A stretch of 64,000 nucleotides of DNA from Paenibacillus sp. FSL H8-0548 (GCF_038630985.1 NZ_CP152049.1:2127501-2191500), one strand, 5' to 3'; counted from the stretch's first letter, positions 8,779 through 17,611 are shown. The notes: generated from the letters alone by a model not told the origin. Program-made: numbers and translations.

Positions 8779-9516
8779 ATGGAGCGCTTAACATCGGCGA
8801 AATATTACGTGGCGGCATCTATTATATTGCCCTGTGCTGCGGTACTTATTTGGCCTGCTAAAGTGTGGTTAACTGCTGTCTTTCTTGTTTGGCTTATAGC
8901 TGCTGCGACATACTGGATACGAACGGAACGGAAAGAGCATGCGGTGCTGACTACGCGAACGATTCATTCTTCGCAAAGCTCTGCAATACGAACGCTTAAT
9001 CATCATCGTCATGATTGGATGAACGACTTGCAAGTGGTGTTTGGCTACATTCGGCTTAAGAAGCTGGATAAAGCGGCCGAGTATGTGGAGAAGATAAGTA
9101 AGCGGATGGCTGTGGAGAGCAGTATCTCTAAGTTGGGTGTACCGTCTCTTATTAGTTACATTCAATCATTTCGCACGATATCGAATTCGCTGGAGCTTCA
9201 GGTTGTGATTAAAGGCGATATTCAATTAAACGAATTAACGGCAGATGCCGATCAAATAGCCGAATCGCTCATTCATACGATTAACGCATATCGGTTTGCG
9301 GCGAAGCCTGGCTATGGTAATGCTGCTGTTCTTACGCTGGAGCTATCGCTGGATGAGGATGCACTGAATGCAATATTCTATTATGATGGCGAACTAATGA
9401 ATGAACAGCAATGGAAGCAAAAAATACAACAGCAGTTGGAAGGCGCGCCAATGCAACCGATCAACTTCGAGCAGCCGTATGCAAAGGTGCTGCTGAGGGC
9501 GGAAATGCGCGCATGA
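8779..9516 (+). CDS. spo0B: Sporulation phosphotransferase Spo0B, with N-terminal membrane hairpin
   Basis: 245 residues. The H-box helix [19 protein letters not shown] holds the expected phospho-accepting histidine, probably His78. The remainder resembles the degenerate ATPase-like fold of Spo0B. Spo0B passes phosphate from Spo0F to Spo0A in the sporulation phosphorelay. Residues 9-47 form two hydrophobic segments, so this version is predicted membrane-anchored, unlike the soluble 192-residue Bacillus subtilis protein. It is adjacent to obg, the conserved context. Confidence 0.85.
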   Translation: MERLTSAKYYVAASIILPCAAVLIWPAKVWLTAVFLVWLIAAATYWIRTERKEHAVLTTRTIHSSQSSAIRTLNHHRHDWMNDLQVVFGYIRLKKLDKAAEYVEKISKRMAVESSISKLGVPSLISYIQSFRTISNSLELQVVIKGDIQLNELTADADQIAESLIHTINAYRFAAKPGYGNAAVLTLELSLDEDALNAIFYYDGELMNEQQWKQKIQQQLEGAPMQPINFEQPYAKVLLRAEMRA

Positions 9517-9529
9517 ACGGGGGCACAAC

Positions 9530-10855
9530 ATGTTTGTCGATAAAGCGAAAATATTTGTAAAAGGCGGCGACGGAGGCGATGGTATCGTTTCGTTTCGCCG
9601 CGAGAAGTATGTTGAGCAGGGCGGTCCTGCCGGCGGTGATGGCGGCCGCGGCGGAGATTTGATTTTCCAAGTGGATGAAGGGCTTCGTACGCTCATGGAT
9701 TTCCGCTATCAGAAGCACTTTAAAGCTGATCGCGGCGAGCGCGGCAAAGTAAAGAGCATGCATGGAGCTGGCGCTGAGGATACGATTGTACGTATTCCGC
9801 CTGGAACGATCATCGTAGATGATGATACGCAAGAAATTATTGCTGATATGACGCGTCATGGTCAAAAAATCGTCATCGCAAAGGGCGGACGCGGGGGACG
9901 CGGCAACATTCGCTTCGCTACGCAGAACAACCCTGCTCCTTATATTTCGGAGAACGGCGAAGAAGGGCAAGAGCGCTGGGTTGTGCTTGAGCTTAAGGTT
10001 ATGGCTGATGTTGGGCTTGTCGGATTTCCAAGCGTCGGCAAATCGACGCTGCTCTCTGTCGTTTCTGGCGCTAAGCCAAAAATCGGTGCGTATCATTTTA
10101 CAACGATTACGCCCAATCTTGGTGTCGTAGATGTTGGCGATAGCCGCAGCTTCGTTATGGCTGATTTGCCGGGCTTGATCGAAGGCGCGCACGAGGGCGT
10201 TGGTCTAGGACATGAATTCCTTCGTCATGTTGAGCGGACCCGGGTCATTATTCACGTGATTGATATGTCTGCTTCAGAAGGGCGCGATCCTTTTGATGAC
10301 TGGTTAAAAATCAACGAAGAACTAGTGCTTTATAATGAGAAGCTAGTTGATCGTCCGCAAATTATTGCAGCTAACAAAATGGACATGCCGGAATCCGCGG
10401 AGCAGCTGGAGCTGTTTAGGCAAAAGCTTGCTGAAGTTAGCGGCGACCGCCATTATGAAATTTTGCCGATCTCCTCGTTAACGAGGCAAGGGGTGCAGGA
10501 GCTTCTGTACAAAGCGGCTGATGTACTCGATACGATATCGGAGGATGTCGAAATTGAGGATGTGAAGGACGTTGCTGAGCGTAAGGTCTATACTTACGAG
10601 AAGCGTGAAGAGACGACCTTTACGATTCATAAAGAAGATGAAGTGTATGTCATCGTGAGCGTTGGTATCGATAATTATATGAAGCGGATGAATTTAACCT
10701 CCTATGATGCCGTTATGCGCTTTGCGCGTACGATGCGCAAAATGGGTGTAGATGCAGAGCTTCGTAAAATGGGTGCCAAGGACGGCGATATGGTTCAAAT
10801 CGGCGATTTTGCATTCGAATTTTTCGAGGGCAGCGATTATAACCCGAATGGCTAG
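9530..10855 (+). CDS. obgE: GTPase Obg (CgtA)
   Basis: 441 residues. The N-terminal Obg fold (1-158) is glycine-rich ([30 protein letters not shown]). The G domain has the P loop GFPSVGKS (165-172) and switch region [20 protein letters not shown]. The C-terminal OCT domain spans about 360-430. Obg is an essential ribosome-associated GTPase that in Bacillus also affects Spo0A activation, fitting its co-transcription with spo0B, 13 bp upstream. Confidence 0.97.
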   Translation: MFVDKAKIFVKGGDGGDGIVSFRREKYVEQGGPAGGDGGRGGDLIFQVDEGLRTLMDFRYQKHFKADRGERGKVKSMHGAGAEDTIVRIPPGTIIVDDDTQEIIADMTRHGQKIVIAKGGRGGRGNIRFATQNNPAPYISENGEEGQERWVVLELKVMADVGLVGFPSVGKSTLLSVVSGAKPKIGAYHFTTITPNLGVVDVGDSRSFVMADLPGLIEGAHEGVGLGHEFLRHVERTRVIIHVIDMSASEGRDPFDDWLKINEELVLYNEKLVDRPQIIAANKMDMPESAEQLELFRQKLAEVSGDRHYEILPISSLTRQGVQELLYKAADVLDTISEDVEIEDVKDVAERKVYTYEKREETTFTIHKEDEVYVIVSVGIDNYMKRMNLTSYDAVMRFARTMRKMGVDAELRKMGAKDGDMVQIGDFAFEFFEGSDYNPNG

Positions 10856-10892
10856 TTGACACGTGCATATCCTCTCTAATAGTTGAACGAAT

Positions 10893-10922
10893 GAAGACGG
10901 CGAAAGCCGTCTTTTCTTTTTT
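10893..10922 (+). terminator. Terminator after obg
   Basis: AAGACGGC (10894-10901), GAAA tetraloop, GCCGTCTT (10906-10913), then TTCTTTTTT. Confidence 0.92.
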
Positions 10923-10927
10923 ACCTA

Positions 10928-10956
10928 TTGCTCCAATCCGTAAATTTAGTTATAAT
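10928..10956 (+). promoter_or_regulatory. Sigma-A promoter of the pheB-hom-thrB-pheA operon
   Basis: TTGCTC (10928-10933), 17-bp spacer, consensus TATAAT (10951-10956), 43 bp before the pheB start. No T-box or other leader structure is visible between it and the gene. Confidence 0.7.
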
Positions 10957-10999
10957 GTCCACTATAGGTGAACAATTGTCTTTTTGAGGAGGACGTATA

Positions 11000-11437
11000 G
11001 TGACTAAACGCTATTATGTCGTTCGGGAGGACATTTTACCGGAAGCGATTATGAAGACGATACAAGTGAAGGAGATGCTTAGTCGGGGGGAAGCGGCAAC
11101 CGTTCATGAAGCGGTGGAACGCGTAGGACTCAGTCGAAGCGCTTTTTATAAGTATAAAGACGGCGTTTATGTGCTGGATCAGCTGGAGCGCGAACGTATT
11201 GCGACGATCTCAATGGATTTGGAGCATCGCTCGGGCGTGCTCTCGAACGTGATCAGCATGGTTGCCAGCCTTGAAGGTAATGTACTGACGATGAATCAGA
11301 GCATTCCGCTGCAGGGCTTCGCTAACGTTGTCATTTCCGTCGATATTTCGCAGCTTTCCGGGGAACTGTCATCGCTGGTCGAAATGCTCCGCAGCCATCC
11401 TGGCGTACGCAAAGCCTCGGTCATCGGGCAAGGATAA
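11000..11437 (+). CDS. pheB: ACT domain-containing protein PheB (UPF0735)
   Basis: 145 residues, GTG start at 11000 after GAGGAGGAC. The N-terminal half (about 20-60) looks like a small helix-turn-helix (AVERVGLSRSAFYKYKDGV). The C-terminal half (about 68-145) is an ACT domain (ISMDLEHRSGVLSNVISMVA), the fold that binds amino acids for allosteric control. The function is not established in the family. It is first in an operon with homoserine dehydrogenase, homoserine kinase and prephenate dehydratase, so it may sense an amino acid for this cluster. Confidence 0.9.
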   Translation: MTKRYYVVREDILPEAIMKTIQVKEMLSRGEAATVHEAVERVGLSRSAFYKYKDGVYVLDQLERERIATISMDLEHRSGVLSNVISMVASLEGNVLTMNQSIPLQGFANVVISVDISQLSGELSSLVEMLRSHPGVRKASVIGQG

Positions 11438-11467
11438 TAGATAAGAAAAGATTATTGGAGGGTATAT

Positions 11468-12754
11468 ATGAAGCCAGTTAAAGTAGGTTTGTTAGGTTTA
11501 GGTACTGTAGGCACAGGTGTAGTTCGTATTGTCGAAGGGCATCAAGAGGATTTGGCAAGCCAGGTTGGGTCGCCGATCGTCATCGAAAAGATACTCGTTC
11601 AAAATAAAAATAAAGCTCGCAACATTGCCATTGATTCGGATAAGCTGACGGAGGATCCTTGGGATATTATCCGTCATCCTGATATCGATGTCATCATCGA
11701 GGTTATGGGCGGAATTGGGCTTACGAAGGAATACATTTTGGAGGCATTGTCGCTCGGCAAGCATGTTGTAACGGCCAATAAGGATTTGATGGCGCTGCAT
11801 GGACCGGAGATATTGGCCAAAGCGCAGGAGAATCGCTGCGACATCATGTATGAAGCGAGCGTAGCTGGCGGTATTCCGATTATTCGGACGCTAGTAGAAG
11901 GCTTCTCTTCCGATCGTATCAACAAAATTATGGGGATCGTCAACGGAACAACAAACTTTATTTTGACAAAGATGAGTCAAGAGGGCGCTTCTTATCTGGA
12001 TGTGCTTAAGGAAGCACAGGAGCTGGGCTATGCCGAATCAGATCCGACCTCCGATGTGGAAGGGCTTGATGCAGCACGTAAAATGACGATTCTAGCGACG
12101 ATCGGCTTCCGTGCTAACGTAGCGCTTGAGGATGTATCCGTACAAGGCATTTCATCGGTGAGCAAAGAAGATATTTTGTACGCTAAGCGTCTTGGCTATG
12201 AAGTGAAGCTGCTCGGCATCGCAGAGCGTCAGGATGATCTGATCAGCATTAGCGTTCAGCCGACGATGGTGAAGAAAACGCATCCTCTTGCTTCGGTTAA
12301 TGGCGTGTTTAACGCAGTGTATGTGCATGGCGAAGCAGTAGGCGAGACGATGTTTTACGGTGCTGGAGCAGGCGAGCTTCCAACTGCGACCTCGATCGTA
12401 GCGGATTTAGTGGCAGTCGTGAAAAACCTTAAGCTCGGCGTAAACGGCATGCAAGGAAGTCTTTCTTACAAAGAGAAGAAGCTGAAATCTGATGATCAAA
12501 TTTCGTCTAAATATTTTTTGCTGCTTAAAGTAGCTGATCGTGCTGGTGTGCTTGCACGTATTACACAAGTGTTTGCCGACTTTGAAGTAAGCTTGGAGTC
12601 TGTATTGCAGCAGCCGACGCCTTCGAATCCAGAAGCTGAAATTATCATTATTACTCATGATGCAAACAAAGCAGCTATTCAGAAGGTGCTTGCGACATTT
12701 GAATCGCTGGAAGTCGTTCACAGAGTGAAGAGCGTCTACCGCGTAGAAGGGTAA
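11468..12754 (+). CDS. hom: Homoserine dehydrogenase
   Basis: 428 residues, ATG behind GGAGGG. The Rossmann motif GLLGLGTVGTGVV is at residues 8-20. The catalytic region carries EASVAGGIPIIRTL and GIVNGTTNFILTKM. A C-terminal ACT domain (about 350-428) probably gives threonine feedback. It converts aspartate semialdehyde to homoserine, the branch to threonine and methionine. It is co-transcribed with thrB 4 bp downstream. Confidence 0.97.
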   Translation: MKPVKVGLLGLGTVGTGVVRIVEGHQEDLASQVGSPIVIEKILVQNKNKARNIAIDSDKLTEDPWDIIRHPDIDVIIEVMGGIGLTKEYILEALSLGKHVVTANKDLMALHGPEILAKAQENRCDIMYEASVAGGIPIIRTLVEGFSSDRINKIMGIVNGTTNFILTKMSQEGASYLDVLKEAQELGYAESDPTSDVEGLDAARKMTILATIGFRANVALEDVSVQGISSVSKEDILYAKRLGYEVKLLGIAERQDDLISISVQPTMVKKTHPLASVNGVFNAVYVHGEAVGETMFYGAGAGELPTATSIVADLVAVVKNLKLGVNGMQGSLSYKEKKLKSDDQISSKYFLLLKVADRAGVLARITQVFADFEVSLESVLQQPTPSNPEAEIIIITHDANKAAIQKVLATFESLEVVHRVKSVYRVEG

Positions 12755-12758
12755 GCCC

Positions 12759-13754
12759 ATGAATAATCGCAGAGTCATCGTAAAAATACCCGCAAGCACA
12801 GCAAATTTAGGCCCAGGCTTTGATACGCTGGGCATGGCGCTTTCTTTGTATGCATGGATCGAGCTGACCGAGGCTGAGCAGACGCAGTTCCTTTTTTTTG
12901 GAGATCAAATGAAAGGTTTGCCAAAAGACAAATCGAACTTGATCTATAAGGTTGCTCAGCTCGTGTTCAAGGAGGCGGGAGTCCGGCTGCCGGAGCTTTC
13001 AATCTCGATGTACAGCGATATTCCGTTAACTAGGGGCCTTGGCAGCAGCGCCTCGGCGATCGTAGGGGCTCTAGTAGCAGCGAATGCTTTAATTGGAAGT
13101 CCGCTGACCGATAATAAGCTGTTCCAAATGGCAACGGCGCTTGAGGGACATCCTGACAATGTTGGCGCATCTTTATTTGGAGGCATTGTCGTTTCTGCAT
13201 GGGACGGTGAACGGGCGGATTATGTTCGTCTTGATCCGCATCCTAAGCTGAAGACGCTCGTTGCGATCCCTGCCTTTCAGCTGTCGACGGAGAAAGCGCG
13301 TCACGCGCTGCCGTCGCAAATTAGTATGGCAGACGCCGTATTCAACGTCGGCCGCAGCTCTCTGCTCGTCGCCGCGCTTGCCAGCGGCGAGCTGGGCATC
13401 ATACGTCATGCGATGAAGGATAGACTGCACCAGCCCTATCGTGCAGCGTTAATTCCCGGCATGACGACCATATTGGAGCGCGCTGTAGACCATGGCGCGC
13501 TGGGCGTTGCGCTAAGCGGAGCAGGGCCGACGCTGATCGCTTTTGTGGAGGATGCAGCCTCTCCTATGGAAGATGCTCCGAACGATTCTGGCTTGGAGAA
13601 GTTTTTGCTTGATACATTAAAGCAAGAGGGTATTGATGCGCAGACGCTATGGCTGTCACCATGCGTCAGCGGTCCGCAAATTACGGTAGAGGATATTGCC
13701 GCCGTGCCGGCCATTCCACTTCCCGATCGAATTAAAGGGGAGGTTATGGTATGA
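12759..13754 (+). CDS. thrB: Homoserine kinase
   Basis: 331 residues of the GHMP kinase family. PASTANLGPGFDTLGMAL is near the N terminus, the ATP-binding TRGLGSSASAIVGAL at about 90-104, and the C-terminal LSGAGPTLIAF. It phosphorylates homoserine for threonine synthesis. The usual thrC partner is absent from this operon. The stop overlaps the pheA start (ATGA). Confidence 0.96.
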   Translation: MNNRRVIVKIPASTANLGPGFDTLGMALSLYAWIELTEAEQTQFLFFGDQMKGLPKDKSNLIYKVAQLVFKEAGVRLPELSISMYSDIPLTRGLGSSASAIVGALVAANALIGSPLTDNKLFQMATALEGHPDNVGASLFGGIVVSAWDGERADYVRLDPHPKLKTLVAIPAFQLSTEKARHALPSQISMADAVFNVGRSSLLVAALASGELGIIRHAMKDRLHQPYRAALIPGMTTILERAVDHGALGVALSGAGPTLIAFVEDAASPMEDAPNDSGLEKFLLDTLKQEGIDAQTLWLSPCVSGPQITVEDIAAVPAIPLPDRIKGEVMV

Positions 13755-14620
13755 AGACGATAGCAGTACTGCCTGCCGGCTCGGTATCAGATGAGGCGGC
13801 GAAGCATTTTTTCCGTGGAGAAGAAATTAATTACAAGCATCATCGCTTGATTTCAGATGTTTTTTTATCCACCGTTAATGGCATAAGCGATTACAGCATT
13901 ATTCCAATCGAGAATACGATTGAGGGCTCTGTCAGCCTGCATATGGACTGGCTTGTCCATGAGGTGGATATTCCGATACAAGCAGAATGGGTATATCCGT
14001 CTATTCAAAATCTAATCGGACCTCAATCGGAGCTGCTGGACGATGCTGGGCAAATCGACTATTCGCGGATCACGAAAGTAATCAGCCACCCTGTGGCAAT
14101 CGCACAGTGCTTGCAGTTTTTGCGTACGAAGCTCCCTCATGCCGTGACTGAGCATGTAAGCAGCACTGCTGAGGGCGTTAGAATTGCCAAAAACAACCCG
14201 AATTCCGGTTGGGCAGCTATCGGTACTAAAACTGCGGCCGCCAATGAAGGTCTTGATGTCATTGCGAGCGGGATAACTGACCATGACAACAATTACACCC
14301 GTTTTCTTTTGGTAGGCTCTGAGCCATATAAGGCTTGCCAATCCAAGCAAGTAAAAACGAGCATATTAGTAACGCTGCCCGAAGATTATCCTGGTGCGCT
14401 TCATCAGGTGCTTGCGGCGTTCGCTTGGCGCAAAATCAATCTATCTCGGATTGAATCACGCCCAACCAAGAAGAAGCTTGGCAACTACTATTTCTTTATC
14501 GACATCGATATGGCACTGGATTCGGTGCTATTGCCATCAGCCATTCAAGAAATTGAAGCAATTGGCTGTCATGTACGCATATTGGGGAGCTACCCAAGCT
14601 TTTCTGAATATATAAAATAA
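13751..14620 (+). CDS. pheA: Prephenate dehydratase
   Basis: 289 residues. The catalytic PDT domain (1 to about 190) shows IIPIENTIEGSVSLHMD and, near 180, ITDHDNNYTRFLLVG. A C-terminal ACT domain (about 200-285) contains NLSRIESRPTKKKLGNYYFF, the ESRP motif of phenylalanine feedback. It makes phenylpyruvate from prephenate. It overlaps thrB by 4 bp and is the last gene before a terminator, tying phenylalanine and threonine synthesis into one transcript. Confidence 0.96.
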   Translation: MKTIAVLPAGSVSDEAAKHFFRGEEINYKHHRLISDVFLSTVNGISDYSIIPIENTIEGSVSLHMDWLVHEVDIPIQAEWVYPSIQNLIGPQSELLDDAGQIDYSRITKVISHPVAIAQCLQFLRTKLPHAVTEHVSSTAEGVRIAKNNPNSGWAAIGTKTAAANEGLDVIASGITDHDNNYTRFLLVGSEPYKACQSKQVKTSILVTLPEDYPGALHQVLAAFAWRKINLSRIESRPTKKKLGNYYFFIDIDMALDSVLLPSAIQEIEAIGCHVRILGSYPSFSEYIK

Positions 14621-14635
14621 TGCTATGAAACGTAA

Positions 14636-14672
14636 AAACCGAGCTCGCTCTTTGGAGTGTGCTCGGTTTTTT
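14636..14672 (+). terminator. Terminator after pheA
   Basis: AACCGAGC (14637-14644) pairs with GCTCGGTT (14661-14668); an inner GCTC/GAGT region extends the stem and TTTTTT follows. Confidence 0.9.
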
Positions 14673-14788
14673 ACTATTTTTTTTGTGAAACAGGAGACAC
14701 CTGCCCATATTCTGCATAGGATGTAAGGATTGATAATAGGCATTAGCAGTGCCTGGTTATTCAGAACGTGACAGGAGGCTAACAGCGA

Positions 14789-16768
14789 GTGAAAATCCAT
14801 ATTGTAAAAAAGGGTGAATCTTTATACTCCATTGGGCAAAAGTATAATGTTTCGCTGGAAGAGATTTTAAAGCTAAATCCGGGAATTACCAATCCAGATG
14901 TCATTGATGTAGGATTGAAGCTGAAAATTCCGTCAGATCATACAGGCGGCTCAGGAGGCGGTATGGACATCATGCATCAGCATGTTGTGAAGCAAGGGGA
15001 TACACTTTGGAAGCTGTCGAAGGCATGGGGTGTGCCGCTTGCGGATATGATTAAAGCAAATCCGCAGTTGAAAAACCCTAATGTGCTGCTTACGGGGGAA
15101 GTTGTAAACATACCTAAGGCGATGGAGTCAGGCGAGAATGTGTCTAGCGGACATAATGCTGCTCATGGTACTGGCGGAGCAAATGCTCAGCATCATACCT
15201 CTTTGATGCAGGGCGTTCAAGGCTGGGTCGGAAAGCTTTCCACAGCACCAAATTCGGGTAAAACATCGACAGCACCTATCACAGGCAAGACGCCAACGGC
15301 ACCTATCGCACCTATTGCTCCAGCACCTGTGGCACCTGTGCAAGAGAAAAAACAAACGGCTCCTATTGTGAAGCCTGTAAAGCCTGCTCCTCTTCCTGCT
15401 CCAAAAGCAGAAGTGATTGAGCCAGCGAAAAAAGCGCTGCCGATCGAAAAACCGGTGGAGAAAAAGCTGAAGCCCATTCATTCGGAATATAAACCTAATG
15501 TCGATTTATTTAAGCAATATGGTATTCCGGCCACTGAAGCATTATCTTTGTATGATTTGCCGAAGGCGCCTGAAGCAGTAGCTCCAGCGGCACAGCAGCC
15601 GATTTTCAGCGGTTATGGCTACGGTCAACCGATGGTCAGCCCAGCGCAAACCGGCTATGGCTACGGACAGCCAATGGTTAGCCCGGCTCAAAGTGGCCAT
15701 GGCTATGGTCATGGTCAGCCGATGGTTAATCCAGCACAAACGGGCCATGGCTATGGTCAGCCGATGGTTAGTCCAGCACAAACGGGCTATGGGAACTGGC
15801 AGCAGCCTGTACCTTTTGGAAATATGGTCAGCCCTCTCAGCGAGAGCAATGAGTCTCCATTTGATTGCCCTCCTGGTACTGTATTTGTCGGCAACTATCC
15901 AGCGCCATCTACTTTGCCAGCAGCAGCAGGACCGGGCTGGGGCTATGGCCATTCCATGGTAGAGGGAGTGCAAGAGAACAGCCAACTGGTTGCAGGTGAA
16001 TCCGCACAGCCGAATCAAGGTTGGGTATCGCCTTTGGCAACGCAGCCAAATCAAGGGATGGTAAGCCCGCTAGCAGCGCAGCCGAATCAAGGTTGGGTAT
16101 CGCCGCTGGCAACGCAGCCAAACCAAGGGATGGTAAGCCCGTCAGCAGTGCAGCCGAATCAAGGTTGGGTATCGCCGCTGGCAACGCAGCCAAACCAAGG
16201 GATGGTAAGCCCGTCAGCAGTGCAGCCGAATCAAGGGTTGGTGAGCCCGTCAGCAGTACAGCCGAATCAAGGGTGGGTATCACCGCTGGCAACGCAGCCG
16301 AATCAAGGGATGGTAAGCCCGTCAGCAGTGCAGCCGAATCAAGGGTGGGTATCGCCGCTGGCAACGCAGCCGAACCAAGGAATGGTAAGCCCGTCAGCAG
16401 TGCAGCCGAATCAAGGCTGGGTTGCGCCAGTAAATATGCAGCCGGAGTACGGCTACGGATATAGCCATTCAGCTGTTTCACCAGCGGGGATGGGGCAAGG
16501 CGGCGGTTACGGATATCCAACTGGAACACCTTATCCGAGCTGGCCGCAAACGGCCGGCGTAGCGGGCGCAGATCAATCTGATTGCGGTTGTAAGGGAAAT
16601 CGCTCGGACCCAGCTTCCGCAGCACTCGCGGATGCTGAGTCTCCAAAAGAAGTGAAGACGGCCATACCGCGTAAAAATAATAAAAAAGCAGTTATCCGCA
16701 CAGTAACTACTCGTCCTGACAAAACAAGAGCTAACAGCAATCAGCCTTGGCTGAAACGAAATAAGTAA
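14789..16768 (+). CDS. safA: LysM spore-coat morphogenetic protein, SafA-like
   Basis: 659 residues, GTG start behind GGAGGC. Two LysM domains at about 1-48 and 64-111 bind peptidoglycan or related glycans. A Pro/Ala/Lys-rich linker (about 145-235) follows, then four GYGYGQPMVSPAQT-type units (275-332) and twelve 12-residue QPNQG(W/M/L)VSP units (407-550). The tail contains CGCKG and is basic. SafA directs assembly of the spore inner coat. The N-terminal LysM and position near pheA and bofC support SafA; the second LysM and the repeat array are unlike Bacillus subtilis SafA, so orthology is inferred. Confidence 0.8.
   Translation: MKIHIVKKGESLYSIGQKYNVSLEEILKLNPGITNPDVIDVGLKLKIPSDHTGGSGGGMDIMHQHVVKQGDTLWKLSKAWGVPLADMIKANPQLKNPNVLLTGEVVNIPKAMESGENVSSGHNAAHGTGGANAQHHTSLMQGVQGWVGKLSTAPNSGKTSTAPITGKTPTAPIAPIAPAPVAPVQEKKQTAPIVKPVKPAPLPAPKAEVIEPAKKALPIEKPVEKKLKPIHSEYKPNVDLFKQYGIPATEALSLYDLPKAPEAVAPAAQQPIFSGYGYGQPMVSPAQTGYGYGQPMVSPAQSGHGYGHGQPMVNPAQTGHGYGQPMVSPAQTGYGNWQQPVPFGNMVSPLSESNESPFDCPPGTVFVGNYPAPSTLPAAAGPGWGYGHSMVEGVQENSQLVAGESAQPNQGWVSPLATQPNQGMVSPLAAQPNQGWVSPLATQPNQGMVSPSAVQPNQGWVSPLATQPNQGMVSPSAVQPNQGLVSPSAVQPNQGWVSPLATQPNQGMVSPSAVQPNQGWVSPLATQPNQGMVSPSAVQPNQGWVAPVNMQPEYGYGYSHSAVSPAGMGQGGGYGYPTGTPYPSWPQTAGVAGADQSDCGCKGNRSDPASAALADAESPKEVKTAIPRKNNKKAVIRTVTTRPDKTRANSNQPWLKRNK
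15611..15784 (+). repeat. In-frame tandem repeat of 42-48 bp in safA
   Basis: Four consecutive units encoding GYGYGQPMVSPAQT or close variants (one unit is extended to 16 residues by an extra GH). A degenerate fifth unit, GYGNWQQ, follows. Confidence 0.85.
16007..16438 (+). repeat. In-frame 36-bp tandem repeat, twelve units, in safA
   Basis: Twelve units of exactly 36 bp encode QPNQG-x-V-x-P plus three residues. Units alternate between W-type (QPNQGWVSPLAT) and M-type (QPNQGMVSPSAV), indicating that the 72-bp pair is the unit that amplified recently. Copy number is likely to vary among strains. Confidence 0.93.
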
Positions 16769-16777
16769 AGTGAAAGC

Positions 16778-16815
16778 AGTCCCAAGAGTCCTTTTGTCTC
16801 TTGGGGCTTTTTTTG
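16778..16815 (+). terminator. Terminator after safA
   Basis: CCCAAGAG (16781-16788) pairs with CTCTTGGG (16798-16805), followed by GCTTTTTTT. Confidence 0.92.
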
Positions 16816-16892
16816 TTGCATAGGAAACTATGCAATCTCCGAATCTGTTGATAAAGATGCTGCGGAAGCAGTGGGAGAGCGGCTAACGAAAG

Positions 16893-17077
16893 CTAACGGA
16901 AGCCAGAGACGCTAAACTGCCATTTAGGGTTAGTCTCACATTTTAACGGAAGTGGGAGACGCTATTCCGCAGAAATGAAGCGAGATCGGGCATGTAGGGT
17001 GCAAATAGAGGCCTGTGTTTCCGTTACAATCTTGAAATGAAAAATAAAGGCGATTTAGCGTCTGTGGTTTCCGTTAG
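16893..17077. repeat. Short TAACGGAA...GACGCT repeats, two in each orientation
   Basis: CTAACGGAAGCCAGAGACGC begins at 16893 and a forward relative at 16943 (TTAACGGAAGTGGGAGACGC). Reverse-oriented copies are at 17012-17030 (TGTGTTTCCGTTAC) and 17054-17077 (TTTAGCGTCTGTGGTTTCCG). The outer pair could form a long imperfect hairpin. Confidence 0.7.
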
Positions 17078-17286
17078 AAGTGTGAGCTGACGCGTCTGCG
17101 ATTTCCAATTACCGGCAAGGATGATTTTATTCATTATGCTTGAACTTTTTATAGTCGATTTGCGAGAGTTGTCATGGGAAATAAGAAAAGTTTTAAACCA
17201 GCCGTATTGGGCAGTGTAATACCGAGCGCTGGGAGTCCACGTATCGTTGGTTACATTACCCTAAAGAATGGCATGAAAATGATCGT

Positions 17287-17314
17287 GGGAGCTTAGCTCA
17301 GCTGGGAGAGCGTC
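17287..17314 (+). pseudogene. tRNA 5'-half-like fragment (acceptor strand and D arm)
   Basis: GGGAGCTTAGCTCAGCTGGG followed by AGAGCGTC has the layout of a tRNA 5' acceptor strand, U8/A-like positions and D arm (GCTC...GAGC), close to bacterial tRNA-Val or tRNA-Ala starts. No anticodon arm, T arm (GGTTCGA) or 3' acceptor strand follows, so it cannot be a functional tRNA. It may be a remnant or coincidence within a repeat. Confidence 0.5.
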
Positions 17315-17506
17315 CCAATAGCATTGAAGTTACTGCAAAAGCCTCAGCACGGGAGTAGGAGACGTGAGGATTTGAGGAGCGGCATCGAGCGTGGGGAAAG
17401 TCGAGGGAAAAGACGATACGTGTGTTCGTTTGTGTGAAGGATATGGAGCCTATACAAACTTGCCTAGAACAAAGGCGGCAGCAGCACGAGCTTTGCCGTG
17501 ACAGTC
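17299..17506. repeat. Duplicated intergenic block, copy A
   Basis: Shares long runs with copy B at 17681-17895, including GAGGATTTGAGGAGCGGCAT, the GAGCGTGGGGAAAGT stretch and TGCCTAGAACAAAGGC. Differences and small indels are scattered. No conserved reading frame was seen. Confidence 0.8.
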
Positions 17507-17528
17507 AATCATAAGAATGAGTAGTAGT

Positions 17529-17559
17529 AGGCAATCCTGCACATTTGCAGGGTAGCCTA
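17529..17559. repeat. Palindrome of the TCCTGCA/TGCAGG family
   Basis: TAGGCAATCCTGCA pairs imperfectly with TGCAGGGTAGCCTA around a 4-base loop. CTCTTTTT follows, so it may act as a weak terminator. Confidence 0.65.
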
Positions 17560-17577
17560 CTCTTTTTAATGGTTTAG

Positions 17578-17611
17578 GGCAGCTATCCTGCACGTATGCA
17601 GGATAGCTGCC
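17578..17611. repeat. Perfect 15-bp-arm palindrome, CTATCCTGCA family
   Basis: GGCAGCTATCCTGCA and TGCAGGATAGCTGCC are exact complements around loop CGTA. Relatives lie at 17529, 45023, 46352 and 46461. Confidence 0.85.

Noticed and set aside
9461..10192. 243-codon reverse open frame opposite obg
   Set aside because: Shadow of a GC-skewed coding region; composition and context do not support a gene.
14705..14711. CCATATT as a sigma-E -35 for safA
   Set aside because: No CATACANT-like -10 follows at the required distance.
16007..16438. CRISPR-like array
   Set aside because: The 36-bp units are contiguous without spacers and in frame within safA.
15542..16646. Long open frames on the reverse strand and in another frame opposite safA repeats
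   Set aside because: They mirror the 36-bp repeat (multiple of three) and have no start signals or family resemblance.
17287..17360. Intact tRNA gene
   Set aside because: Only the acceptor 5' strand and D arm are present; no anticodon stem, GGTTCGA loop or 3' acceptor.
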